64,000 bases of DNA from Porites lobata. Lineage: Eukaryota > Cnidaria > Anthozoa > Scleractinia > Poritidae. The notes below the pieces were generated by a model. It was not told the DNA's origin and ran no database searches. It saw only the letters and a list, made by a program, of their open reading frames with translations. Each line of letters opens with the position of its first letter. The first letter of the stretch is position 1. The stretch is taken from NCBI GenBank assembly GCA_942486035.1, contig CALNXK010000022.1:1-64000 (forward strand). Reading direction: 5' to 3'. The position numbers and the translations under genes were made by a program. Of the stretch, positions 31,480 to 41,490 are shown in pieces.

Positions 31480-31765
31480 TAGCAAAACAAAATCGTTGAG
31501 GCCGTAACCATCGAAGTCAACGAGCTTGCAGATACAGACTGCACTAGCGTTCAGGTCCCTAGGGATCCACTTGACCTCGAACGAAATACAATGATGGGAG
31601 CAAATTTGAAAAACAGCTAGGGCTAAATCCTAGAGATCGCATTTCCTGCTGCTGTCGCGAAGAATGGATTCGACGTTCTGGTTGTCAGAATACCAAAAAA
31701 CCTTGGAATTAGATGAAGGGCTCGCGAAGGCTAGTAAGGCAAGACAAACCGCTTTGAGCTCTCTT
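31480..31765 (-). pseudogene. DIRS RNase H domain, broken
   Basis: Minus-strand text KVFWYSDNQNVESILRDSSR, ALAVFQICSHHCISFEVKW and IPRDLNASAVCICKLVDFDG follows the usual RNase H order of DIRS elements. Stops interrupt the frame near 31629 and 31768. Confidence 0.75.
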
Positions 31766-32297
31766 CAAGTCGATCTACGAACACTTTCCGACCAATTCTG
31801 ATAAAAAATCAACTCAGGTTCAGACTCCACTTAAACGCCGCAGGCTGAATAGGAAGCACCGGAGAAGCCGGAGCTTACTCTAACTGGAAGCGAACTGGAA
31901 CCCCTCGATAAATTTTGCCGTAGAGAGGCTAACATTGTACGACCAAAATTCAATTACAAACAAAGAATCAACGGACAGGAAAACCTAGCTATCCCAGGAA
32001 ACAGCTGAGTAAACAACTGAGAAAAGAAATCGGGCCATAATGCACGCGACGGATCCCACGCTACTCGAGAGGGAAATACTATGGGCGGCTACACACGGGA
32101 CGCGTAGAACGTGGACTGTGGTGGACGACTAATATGAAGACAAAGCCGCCAGGTCGCGAGACAATTAAGCAATGCGTTCATCCGTGGCTCTAATACTTCC
32201 ATCCAGAGTGTTATGTTGAGATGAACGCGAAGCCACTAGAAAATTCGAACGGGCTCCCACAGGGACTCTTCCTCATAGGAATTCGAACAAAGCGAGA

Positions 32298-32690
32298 CTA
32301 AAGCAAATCGGCATGGACAGCCCGCAAACTGTAAATTAAGGCCTGAACGCGATAGGCTCCTCCTCCTATAGCTAGACCATAGTCAAGAAAAATGGCAATA
32401 GGGATACCTAGGCTTCTTCTAGATTTCTGAAGCGGTTTGAGGGAGGCTGACAAGAACCGAAAGGGAAGCGCGCAAATTAAAAAGTAGAAAATACCTAAAA
32501 ATCCAGGTGCCGAGATCCCAGGTGAACGCAAGGAAATACTGGTGATCAGGGAAAATTACGATAACCGTACTAGAGGTAAAATATGAATAAATAAAAACTC
32601 ATATCAAAAATATAAGTGGCCATGGACAAGTCTTCGCCCTTGAATTTCTGTTTGAAGAAAAAAGTGCAAACGTGCCTAAAATCCAGGATT
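32298..32690 (-). pseudogene. DIRS reverse transcriptase domain, broken
   Basis: KFKGEDLSMATYIFDMSF at the upstream end. After frame changes come FLICALPFRFLSASLKPLQ and GIPIAIFLDYGLAIGG, matching the RT palm with its catalytic box (normally LDDG). The second Asp is replaced by Tyr. Confidence 0.75.
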
Positions 32691-33400
32691 AACCTTTGTT
32701 AGCCGGAGCGGCGCGTCAAACAGAAAGCGGGTAAATGATATTGGAATGCAAAAATTTTAAAAGGAGGTTGAGGCTGGGAAGCTCATTAACAGCTACGGAC
32801 AAAAAGAACTGTAAACACGTGCAGAGGCATTGTAGGATTTGTAAAAAAACATAAAAAGCTGGAAGAAGGGAATTTGTAACTAAGACTAAAAACATTCAAA
32901 ATGAACAGAGAAACTAGCGAAGTATGCCTGAAATAGGTAACTGTGAAAAATCTTCACCAAACTGAAGGCAGATAGAAATATCAACGGTACACTCAGAGCT
33001 CTAAACCGCGCCTAAAACTAGCGGGGTGAACGTCAGAAGAAACTGGTATAATATCGAGACAATCCTGATCCATATTACGGCTTGCCGCCTAAAAAATTCA
33101 GTACTAAATTAGAATAGACTGCACCTGATTGTTGTCCTTCATCTAGCCATTTGGGAGTTTGGGATGCTTGGCTTGTCCATCGTCGGGTAACAGGAACGCT
33201 TTCCACGGACAAAAAAGGTCCCGACACTGGGTCGTCGAGAAGGCGAAAAACAGGAACGTTTGACATGAGACTGGGGTTGCATATGTGAAGTTGAGGTGGA
33301 CGCCGGCGTTCCCACCGGCGAGGATCTGTTTTTGAGTGGTCTTCTTCTTCTTACGGGCCTAGTACGCTACACGGCCGCAAAATTCTGCACTGTGGATCCT

Positions 33401-33589
33401 TTAAAACTGGTTTTCGTTGGCCTTCTTCTTGAACTTACGTGGTTCGTTATACTTTAGTTTCTTAATTTCCTTCATCTGCTGCTCGGCCAAATATTCATTA
33501 GCGCGCTTGATTTGACCAACGGTTTCTGTTAACAAAACTTTAAACGAGTCCATTAACTGTTTGTTATTCTCCTCAATGAGATCGGACAC
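33401..33589 (-). pseudogene. DIRS Gag-like ORF1 fragment
   Basis: A 62-codon frame starting MSDLIEENNKQLMDSF, rich in Lys and Glu, ending KFKKKANENQF. The KF-basic-xNExQF motif is what I recognise from ORF1 of cnidarian DIRS elements. The frame is then lost. Confidence 0.6.
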
Positions 33590-35195
33590 TTCGTCTTTGC
33601 TGATGGAAATAACGCAAGAAAGAGCCGATAAGAACGTTAAGAAAAACCAAGGAGAGGTTGGTTCGTAAGCCTAGATGACGAACACGTGATATACGCAGCC
33701 TTATATACCCCCGGTATGGCTACCCATGGTGCACCCGGCCTAGTACCCAGGCCCTGTTGTATCTCGTGCCGTCAAAATATTTATTTCTGCCTTCTTCGCG
33801 GGCTCATTCGTCAGAAATAACATTTCTCGCAGGCAAAGAAACTTATGCAAGAAAATAAACCCGTTAACTGACACTATAGCAGTTGATTCAGACAACATGC
33901 TCATGATAGCAATATCAGCCATGAGTCTCTCACGGCGAGGGGTGCGAAAAGTCCCCCAAGAAGCTGATTTTCTTCTCCACTGCACATAAAAAATGTGATC
34001 AATTAAAACCATTGTACTTCGTTCTATAACTTCCGCAGCGCCGTGGACGATTCCTATTATAATGATGAATTGTAGATTGTCAAGATCTGCCTGCAAAACT
34101 CGAAACATTATAGCTGTTCCGTAAAACAACGGCACAAGCGTGACATAAGAATATCCCGGATGAGTAATGTTATATAACCGCTGAGCACAGATGCGTGAGA
34201 ACGTCTTCAAAATGACTCCAATCATAGGCGCAAAAAGAGCGAATAAAAATCTTTGTTTGCTTTCGACGTAATATGGATAAAGAAAATAGTGAAGAATCTG
34301 TTCAATTAGGAAAGTAAAACAGACGGGTACCATCATTTGAAGGAATAAGCAAAGTTTCTTTACTTTCATTGAACGGGGGCAAAAATGTTTCGTCACCATG
34401 TACAGTTCCAAGCAAACGCAGATGATAAATATTGCATTTAGTGGAGACCTTGTTAAAAAGCTGGAAATGCTCACATGAGATAAAGTGAAGACTCGAAGAA
34501 CAACGCGATAAAGTGAATCTAAACAGTAGCAAAGAAAAGAAATTAGACACAAGAATCTTTTTACCCCAAACAATTGAAATGGACGAAAAAGAAAAATCAA
34601 AATAGTAAAAGGCCAAAAATATAAAAAGCCACTGCAAATCATTCCAGAAATGGTTATTTGCCATTGCATTTGAGTTGATAAGGAGTTGTCTGAGTGATTA
34701 TAGCAGCTTCAAGTTAAACTCTTAAAACGCACGCAAGATATTACGGTGTGTATTGTACCCAAAAAGGTGGCAGCAAGAAGCGAGATCAAAGCTCCAATGT
34801 ACATTGATTTGCCAACTGTACAGAGAGTGGGTGGCCTCAGGCGTTTCCAAGCCATTGCCCTGTTTTCGTCTTGATATTCTTCTGGTTCTTCATCTGGTGA
34901 GCGCGCATCGAGAACCTGGATATTAAGACTGTTAGAAGGTAGATAATCCCATGTGGTAGCTTCTCTGTCACTGTATTCTTGATAAATAAGCTCATCAACT
35001 GGTTCTTAATACCATTCTCGACCAGTGCTTTCTAAAGGATCGTAGCCAAAAAATTCTGCAGTGAATTCAGGTTCCGCTGGATTGTAATGCTCTGTTACGC
35101 TTCTCGTAAAACTGAACAAGATTTGACCAACTACCTCTGATAGTAAATCCATCTAAACGAGCGAACTTCAGACGTTTGAAACCAAACATGAAGAC

Positions 35196-35232
35196 TCCAT
35201 TTACCCTTATATCCATGGCCAGTTGACATGTC
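35196..35232 (-). promoter_or_regulatory. Shared promoter cassette, proximal copy at the broken gene
   Basis: Minus strand: GACATGTCAACTGGCCA then GGATATAAGGGT, about 50-80 bp upstream of the start codon. Confidence 0.6.
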
Positions 35233-35404
35233 CCGCCCTTTGACGTTCATATCAATCAACTTTGTTTACGAACGTAACCTTTCCCTTGCTCATTTATTTT
35301 CAATCTAAATGAGATTGTATGCGCATCTTTTCATGATAGCTACTTTCGGTCCAATTGTAAGAGTTAAAAAGTGAAAGGCACTTCTAAACGTCTTTGTGAT
35401 AGTT

Positions 35405-35460
35405 TACCTCAGGCACGGAGTTGTCTTTCACCTTACACCTGTGGCCAGTTGACATGTACT
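35405..35460 (-). promoter_or_regulatory. Shared promoter cassette, distal second copy
   Basis: Minus strand: ACATGTCAACTGGCCA, then CAGGTGTAAGGTG where the TATA box would be. It lies about 220 bp upstream of the proximal copy. The ACATGTCAACTGGCCA box is identical in both, but the TATA is degenerate, so this is a duplicated module or the remnant of another lost array member. Confidence 0.5.
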
Positions 35461-35998
35461 TATTTTTCTTTTAAGCGGTTCATGTTGTTTCTCTGCTACT
35501 GATCAGTAGCAATATAGTGAGGGACACTTCAACGACTAAGATAAAGTGTGACGGGTGATTATCTCAAGTGCACTGACTATACTTTTTAAAATTCTGAAAA
35601 TTTCGGTTAGAAACATTCCGGTTTGGTATGAACGTTTCATACGAGACCGCCTTCCGAGGTAGTCCGCGTTGGTCGGTTTTGTGCAATAGGCCGAAAAGTA
35701 TCGTTCCATTTCCTTCATGAAATGAATTAAAATATGAAGAGCAGTTTTTCCATAAATGGAAAGTGACCCTGGGAATTCTGATCTGTGGATCGCAAATATT
35801 GATAAAAGTATATTTCTTTTATTGTATAAATATAAAAAGTCTTCCTAAACTGTTTAAATAGTGCTAAATTAATTTATGACCTTGACATAATAATCCTTGA
35901 CAAATGAAGGCATTTCTGAAATCGGAGTGCATATTTACAGACTAGATTTTTAACATTTCTGGAAAGTTCGGTTAGAAACCTTTCAGTGTGGTTGAACG
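35461..35998. other. Intergenic repeat-like sequence
   Basis: No gene. Text at 35590-35728 (TTCGGTTAGAAAC to CATGAAATGAATTAAAAT) is repeated at 35960-36000 plus 36565-36775, where it is split by the RTE-like fragment. This copy gives the empty site. Confidence 0.45.
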
Positions 35999-36566
35999 TT
36001 TAAGCGTGCGGTCGCACAGCTTAAGATGGAACGCATAATGTTAGGCATTCTCCTTCGAGATCGAAAGCGAAACACCTGGATTCGTCAAGAAACTGGCGCA
36101 AGCGATATCATCAACGCTATCAGGAAAGCAAAGCATAGATGGGCAGGGGTGGATCCAGGATTTTTTTTAGGAGGGGGTGCACTCGTCTCTTGCTCTACGT
36201 CAACACCAATAAACCACATAGTTTTCTTTTTTTTCGCAGAATACCAGTTGTATTAGAAAACCGCAGGTCATCTCGGGGAAGGGGGGGGGGCACCCCTGCA
36301 CCCTAGATCCGCCCCTGATGGGCAGGTCACATTGCCCGGCTATCTGATAACCGTTGGACCATCAGAGCAACAGAGTGGACCCCTAAAGAATGGACCAGCA
36401 AACAGGGTCGCCCAAAAACAAGATGGAGAAACGATCTCACAGGACAGTTTGGACCTGTAGGGTTAAGATTAGCCAAGCACTGCAGACACCTGTGGGATCA
36501 ATCCAGGGAGGAGTTCCTCTGTCAAGAGTCAATACAAACCAGACAAACCCTGATGATGACGATGAA
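35999..36566 (+). mobile_element. RTE-like LINE 3' fragment
   Basis: The plus strand encodes AVAQLKMERIMLGILLRDRK, IRQETGASDIINAIRKAKHR and WAG. After the inserted element it continues HIARLSDNRWTIRATEWTPK and GRPKTRWRNDL, then RLAKHCRHLWDQSREEF. This is the C-terminal tail of the RT protein often annotated as craniofacial development protein 2-like. It ends in GATGATGACGATGA, the short TGA-type repeat typical of RTE 3' ends. The flanks (TTGAACGTT and GAACGGTTCATACG) match one continuous site at 35624-35640. Confidence 0.8.
36144..36317. mobile_element. hAT-like MITE inside the RTE fragment, 5-bp target duplication
   Basis: Left CAGGGGTGGATCCAGGA, right CCCTAGATCCGCCCCTG, flanked by ATGGG (36139-36143, 36318-36322). 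Removing the element and one ATGGG restores the frame KHRWAGHIARL. A 174-bp element with CAGGGG ends and a 5-bp duplication fits the hAT group with 5-bp sites. Confidence 0.8.
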
Positions 36567-36619
36567 CGGTTCATACGAGACCACCTCCGGCGATTGTACA
36601 CGCTGGTCGGTTTGTACAA

Positions 36620-36745
36620 AAGGCTGTAGCCCGCGAAAACACCTGTTTCACGGCCTCGCTCTTCGCCGCTGGGGACGTTTCGCGCGGAGGACGAAGAGCG
36701 AGGCGAAACTGATGTTTTGGCAGGCAAAAAAGGCTGGAAAGTATC
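36620..36745. repeat. Foldback insert within a repeat
   Basis: CCTCGCTCTTCG and CGAAGAGCGAGG face each other. The insert is absent from the related copy at 35690-35705, which reads straight through. Confidence 0.5.
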
Positions 36746-36775
36746 GTTCCATTGTCATCATGAAATGAATTAAAA

Positions 36776-37069
36776 TGGCTGACCGAACACTTGCGGTTTT
36801 CTGTTTCAGATACAAAATACCAGCTGCGAAAGTTCTGGCAAGCGTAGAAAGCAAAATTTCGAGATTTGGGTTCAAGGATGGCAAAGGAAACAACTGACCA
36901 TGTACCACTGATTATTCAGGCTGTACAGTAGCTTGGACATCATGACACGTACAGCCTGTTTAAGCCCATTTCAAATACCATTTTACACAATGAACCTCCA
37001 TACCAAAACACAAAATGAAGGAATTAATGTACAATTTCAAGTACATTTTTGTTTTGATTAAAGAATCTC
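36776..37069. other. Intergenic, no gene recognised
   Basis: Nothing identifiable. Confidence 0.35.
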
Positions 37070-37156
37070 ACTGGAATCCATTTGAGTTGTGAAATCTAGA
37101 ATCATCAGCTTTGGAGTCCGGGATACAGCTCAAGGAATCTGGAATCCCACTAACTA

Positions 37157-38053
37157 CAGTTGACTCCTGATAACTTGAACCCTCACCAACTGGAACCTCA
37201 CGATAACTCGAACGAACGATTTCCTTCATACACTTACAATAATTTCACTCTCGATAACTCAACCCTCCCGCTAACTCGGAGGTAATTTTTGTTTCCCTTC
37301 AGATGATTTCTATATTTATACGACTACATGGGAAATTTCTGCAATTTGATTGGCTTAGAGCAGTGGTATTTCAGCTTATTTTGAAATACCTCCATTGAAA
37401 ATTACAAACCCTTTGCGGGTAGTAGTATACACAAACAATAACATAATTTGTACGTGATATTTGGCATAGATACCACTCGTGATATTTCAAAATTGTCTAC
37501 AATTTAACTCGCCTAAAGGCTCGTGAAATTACGTAAAACAATTTCAAAATATCACTCGTGGTATTTATGTCAAACATCACTACAAATCATGCTATTACCT
37601 ATACACATTTGCCTTCAATAACTCGAACCATGCTTCAAGCGCCTGACAAGACACGTAGTCTTTGTCTTTAATTTTTTCAGTTCAATTTAACCCTTTAAAC
37701 CCTGGGATCAAAATTTGAATTCTCATTTGTTGCCCCTATTCATTTCCTACAGAAGTAGTGGGGAGAAGTTGATAAAATATCAAGCAAATTCTTCTCATGT
37801 GAACATGTCCGTAATTCTCACGACCACTCTGTTTTACAAGCATTGCTATTACAAAAAGAAATTTGATGCTGATCACTCTTAGGGCTTAAAGGGTTAAATA
37901 CAGTGTCCAACACTGTGTATATATCAGACTTTGAAGTGTTCATGTTACTTGCACCCACTGTCCACCCCATTTCTGGCTATTTGCTTCGAAATGCCCATAA
38001 CTCCAACCTTATTTTCAATTTCCCTTGAAGGTTCGAGTTATCGGGAGTCGACT
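37157..38053. mobile_element. Pogo-like element with a nested TTAA element
   Basis: Left CAGTTGACTCCTGATAAC, right GTTATCGGGAGTCGACTG. TA precedes the left end; CA follows the right end, so one target copy seems mutated. AACTCGAAC repeats occur near both ends. Another repeat (GGTATTTCAGCTTATTTTG, around 37330-37600) and the TTAA element at 37691-37893 lie inside. No transposase is present. Confidence 0.75.
37691..37893. mobile_element. TTAA-flanked MITE, innermost of a nest
   Basis: Left CCCTTTAAACCC, right GGGCTTAAAGGG, with TTAA at 37687-37690 and 37894-37897. A TTAA target points to the piggyBac or Kolobok type. It is 203 bp and non-coding. A scrap of the same family is seen near 59283 (CACTCTTAAGGCTTAAAGGG). 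Confidence 0.75.
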
Positions 38054-38299
38054 GCATTGGAATCTGGGATCCAAGGTCCACTGACAGAGAATCCACAACC
38101 TGTAATCCAGAATCCACGGTGTAGAATCCAAGACTGTCTTGGATTTCCTTATGTGGGGCAAAGTGCTTTCAAGGTGAAATGACCTGGAACTAAGCAGGAT
38201 GAATGATCTACAACTAAGACCCACACCCCCAAACACAGAAAATATTAACGGAAAAAGTATCCGAGAAAATGGGCTTTATTTTCAACAGTGGTGTAAATG

Positions 38300-41004
38300 T
38301 TAATGTTGTTGTTGCTTCCTCATGGCAGCAATAACACTTTGCATTTCTTCCCGCTTTCTCTTTCCACGGGTGTGACCTCCAAGCTAAAAATTAACATGCA
38401 TCCAATTAGCTTCCTCTGGTAATAAAATACTGGTTTGAACTCTTTTACCACCCTTATCACACTTGCCTAAAAGCATTTTTTCTTTCAGTGACAAAAGTGC
38501 CTACAAGTTCACTGGATTTTAAATAACAGTTATTCACTGAAACGGAGTTGGCTCAAGGTAAATTATCCACCACTAGCCACCGGCACTGATGTGAATAATT
38601 GTTTTAGAATACACTGAAACAGTGAGGTAACTGAGCCCAAAAATGTTGATAATTTTTAACACATTTATTACTAACAAAGATTACAATAATTTTGGTGTGC
38701 ACTTGGCTAAATGGCCTTCACATTTTCTTGCCGACAAATAAAGCCTTTGAAGGCATTTGTTTAGCTCTTGCAAGGAGATTTATTCAACACCAGTTGTGAA
38801 TACTTTCTGTGTTTGAAACCATTCTGTAATAAAAACCTTTAAATTCAATTTAAGCCTATTTTTGAACATGTCAGCTGAATAAAGTAACACAACATTAATT
38901 TTGCAAACAAAAACTCTTTTACTAGTTTCATCAATTAATAAGCTTTACTTGTAAAAACTGCCAAACTGAATTTTGTCGCCTCCTTCGTGTTTTCGAGAAC
39001 ATCTTCTTTGTTAAATTTGTGAAATTTCTTTGTTTGTTGCAGTAACAAACCAGGAAGCCATTTTGCTCCTAACTTACGCAAGTTTGGCACTGCTTGTTGC
39101 TCAGAGGTGAATAGCACAGGATATCCCAAGTTTTTTTAGTATATTCTAAATAAGTCTATTCCCTTATATGAGTGGTCTATACACCTGCAATAATTGTGGT
39201 AGGAACCTATTATTTTATTTGAGGAAAATTTGGTGGTATCAAATCAGCAAAGTCTTCCTGCGTGCATAAATCACTTGTGGTACAAGGTTAGTGAAGGACA
39301 ACTAATCAAACAATATACAATGTACTGATCTGAACTGGAGAGAAAGATCTCTTACCCTCTTTTTAACAAATTTCAAAGCTCTTTTGTCCTTGCCAATTCT
39401 GAGCAATTCCATGCAACGTTTCTCATAAGGTGCAAATCCAACAACCTCTCGTACAAGATCTCGGATAAATTTTACCCTTTTGTTACTTGCCTAAAAAAAG
39501 AAGCAAAACAAAAAATATCACAAAAATGACATAAAACCGTGAGCAGAATCCTATACCCACTGACCTTATTTGCTGACCAGCCTCTACGGATCAGGCAACT
39601 TATTGTGATAAGCAATCTATGAGTAAGTTTACTAGTGTTTAAGAATTAATATGGGAGAGCCTCTGGGCACTAGGCACTCTTAATGAACTAGTTCCAGAAA
39701 TCTGAAATCCCTGCTTCTCATAATGTAAGACAGAAAATGTCTCATCTGAGGTCAATAGACCCTTCCAATGTGATTTAAACTGTTGACATGGACTGTTTAC
39801 AGAAACCGCCAACACTGCTGAAAAGAGAGCCTAAAATATAGTACAATATTATTGCCACGTTTGAGTGTGATTTGATAAAAAAGGAACACAGACATAGCTC
39901 TGCAAAGTCCCCAAATTTTATGGAGACTGGTATGGTAGAAGCACCAACTTGCTCCCACGATTTAAATGACAGTAAAGTTAATGACTTTAGGGAGCTATAT
40001 GTTCACCTGCTTTACACACATCACTTTCAAACTTAGCAAGTTCACTGACGTTAAGGCGTTCTTTTCAGCGACGTTAAAAATTTTTTACTTTATTCGAGTT
40101 TCAATGTATTTAGCACATCCTGTCTCCCACTGGGGACTCAGACAGGATCACCATCAAAGCCATGCGAAGGTTTAGCTGTTGGCAGGGCAAAGGCAGTACA
40201 TGTACCTTCATTTCTCAGTTATTTTGAGACCCTGAGTATTTGTTCGGCCCTGGGAATTGATCCCACAACCTGCTGCTCTGTGGTCAAGTAACTCTACTGA
40301 CTAAACTAATCTGTTTACAGACTTTGCCATATGATCCACACCAAATCTTGTAAAAACCCTGGAAGGGTCTATTGTGGACACTGAACTGAACTTAGTGAAT
40401 GATGCTATCTTATATGATGGAATAATAGCAAACCAGTCTGCAGAGTATGGCAGGTGCATGCACAAGTTTTTTTAAAAATATATAAGCAATAAGGGCCTTA
40501 AAACGGACTTGCATGTGTGAGATCTTGTCGAGTTCTGCCATACTCTGCAGACAGGATAGCACACATAGCTTCTTTCTCTAGCGGCTTTTTCCCTTGTGCT
40601 TTTAGGTCTTATTCCGATGGTCACTCAAACTAAAGAAGCTGATAGGTCCATTAAACAATGGAACAACCTTCCCGACAACACAAAGGCCTTTACGCTTGCC
40701 TTGGAAGGCCCAGGCCAGGCCCCATTAAACATTTGAACATTTTTTATTTTCATATCACCAGCACAAATTCACCGCACTGTTTTTTAGCGCACACAGCATG
40801 AGCACAGCACATATACATATCTGCTGAACATGGGCTGCACTGCCCTTTGCAGATCAGACATCAAGATTTGGATTTAAAAAAAGCTGCAATCACTAAATCT
40901 AGCCTCCTCACCCCTTTCCTCCTAGATGGTTTGGGCTTTTGCACTGTCTTCGTTGTTTTGTGGCCCTTGTGGAGCCCCACTGCCATTTCCAAGTTGCGAG
41001 CCAT
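38300..41004 (-). CDS. RPL36: 60S ribosomal protein L36
   Basis: Three coding exons on the minus strand: 40912-41004, 39356-39490 and 38300-38383, all joined in phase 0 by GT-AG introns of 1421 and 972 bp. They encode 103 residues (the vertebrate protein has 105). Exon 1 gives MARNLEMAVGLHKGHKTTKT. Exon 2 gives VKFIRDLVREVVGFAPYEKR and IGKDKRALKFVKKR. Exon 3 gives HTRGKRKREEMQSVIAAMRK ending QQQH. The protein is highly basic and is a constituent of the large cytosolic ribosomal subunit. ATCTTAG lies just before the start at GAACCAAAAATGG, so a non-coding first exon further upstream is likely. It is divergent from PGM3, with 486 bp between the two start codons. Confidence 0.95.
40095..40325 (-). 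mobile_element. tRNA-derived SINE in RPL36 intron 1
   Basis: Minus strand: TAGTCAGTAGAGTTACTTGA (box A region), GTGGGATCAATTCCCAGG (box B region), then ATACTCAGGGTCTCAAAATA. This is the head-to-body transition also seen in the SINE at 20190-20505. The body is degraded. Confidence 0.55.
40430..40560. repeat. Inverted repeat in RPL36 intron 1
   Basis: CTGCAGAGTATGGCAG pairs with CTGCCATACTCTGCAG about 100 bp away, flanked by GACAGGATAGC-like text. It is probably a small MITE. A structured intronic RNA cannot be excluded. Confidence 0.5.
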
Positions 41005-41490
41005 TTTTGGTTCCTAAGATAGCACAGCGTTTGCAAACAGTCCAAGCATTAGTATGTTTCATAAGCATCAAACAAGCTTAAAAATGGCCATAATGTATAA
41101 AGCCGACATTTTATTACATACAAGTGTTATATAGGGGGGAAAACAACGTCTAGTTCGGGGAATGCGGAGAAAAAACTTTACGTCAAGAGAAAAAAAGGTA
41201 TTTTAATAAATTTTGTATCTTGATGTTGGAAAATATTGGAGGATGACTGAGATGCAACACGATGAATTACCTTTGTCGAAGAACACAACTGTGGCCTAAA
41301 CGAGAGAGAGTGAAGAGGATGAATAAGCAGTCACAAATAATTTTGACAGCGGCATATTGTAAAAGATATGCGCGATGAGTAGTGCGCGGAAGAGGTACAA
41401 TCGCTGAAGGAAGACTGGAAACGAAGAATCGACGTGGCTTTGGAAAAATTAAAAGTTTGTAGGTTCTGGCTCCCGAATTCGACTTAAAAC
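41005..41490. promoter_or_regulatory. Shared divergent promoter region of RPL36 and PGM3
   Basis: 486 bp separate the two start codons and contain no other gene, so both promoters must lie here or overlap. I do not see strong matching core elements. A TATATAAC stretch on the minus strand near 41135 is one candidate for RPL36. Confidence 0.6.

Larger units (their letters stand above)
28354..33823 (-). mobile_element. DIRS-type tyrosine-recombinase retrotransposon, decayed
   Basis: Reading the minus strand: a Gag-like frame (33401-33589) with IKKLKYNEPRKFKKKANENQ; an RT block (about 32298-32690) with KFKGEDLSMATYIF and LPFRFLSASLKPLQ; an RNase H block (about 31480-31760) with FWYSDNQNVESILRDSSRK and KWIPRDLNASAV, then DRFACSYNGELPWLNS; and a tyrosine recombinase block (about 30040-30740) with YGIKWVHTMAGIPSPGDN and FGLYSLRS...GRWKS. 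The RT catalytic box reads FLDYG where the family has a double Asp. Frames are broken by many stops and shifts. The direct repeats are split: one repeat at 33639-33823 and 29682-29869, the other at 29870-29962 and 28354-28445. No target duplication is seen, as expected for DIRS. Confidence 0.88.
28099..35153 (-). pseudogene. Membrane-protein array copy split by a DIRS retrotransposon, with two further stops
   Basis: The gene runs from ATG 35151-35153 to the stop at 28099. Codons for the N-terminus and most membrane segments lie at 33824-35153. The last ~85 codons (NSLLPVLQLF to the C-terminus NQQNVAKFY) lie at 28099-28353. Between them is the 5.5-kb DIRS element. Independently there is TAA at 35006-35008 (the paralogs have Gln in YYQPVDE) and TGA at 34709-34711 in the first extracellular loop. 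The variable middle is closest to array copy 3. HGAAEVIERSTMV and the SESTAIVSVN block remain intact, so decay is recent. Its promoter cassette is still present. Confidence 0.9.
37070..38160. repeat. GGAATCC repeat, copy split by a pogo-like element
   Basis: The left part is 37070-37154 and ends GGAATCCCACTAAC. The right part starts at 38056 with TTGGAATCTGGGATCC. It matches the continuous copy at 21030-21275. Confidence 0.65.

Noticed and set aside
28354..33823. Reading the DIRS insertion as an LTR retrotransposon with two long terminal repeats
   Set aside because: The repeated blocks are split and abutted internally, not identical at both termini. The coding remnants include a tyrosine recombinase and no integrase or protease.
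38384..40911. snoRNA genes in RPL36 introns
   Set aside because: Ribosomal protein introns often host snoRNAs, but I found no convincing box C/D or H/ACA arrangement by eye. A snoscan or Infernal run on the minus strand would decide.
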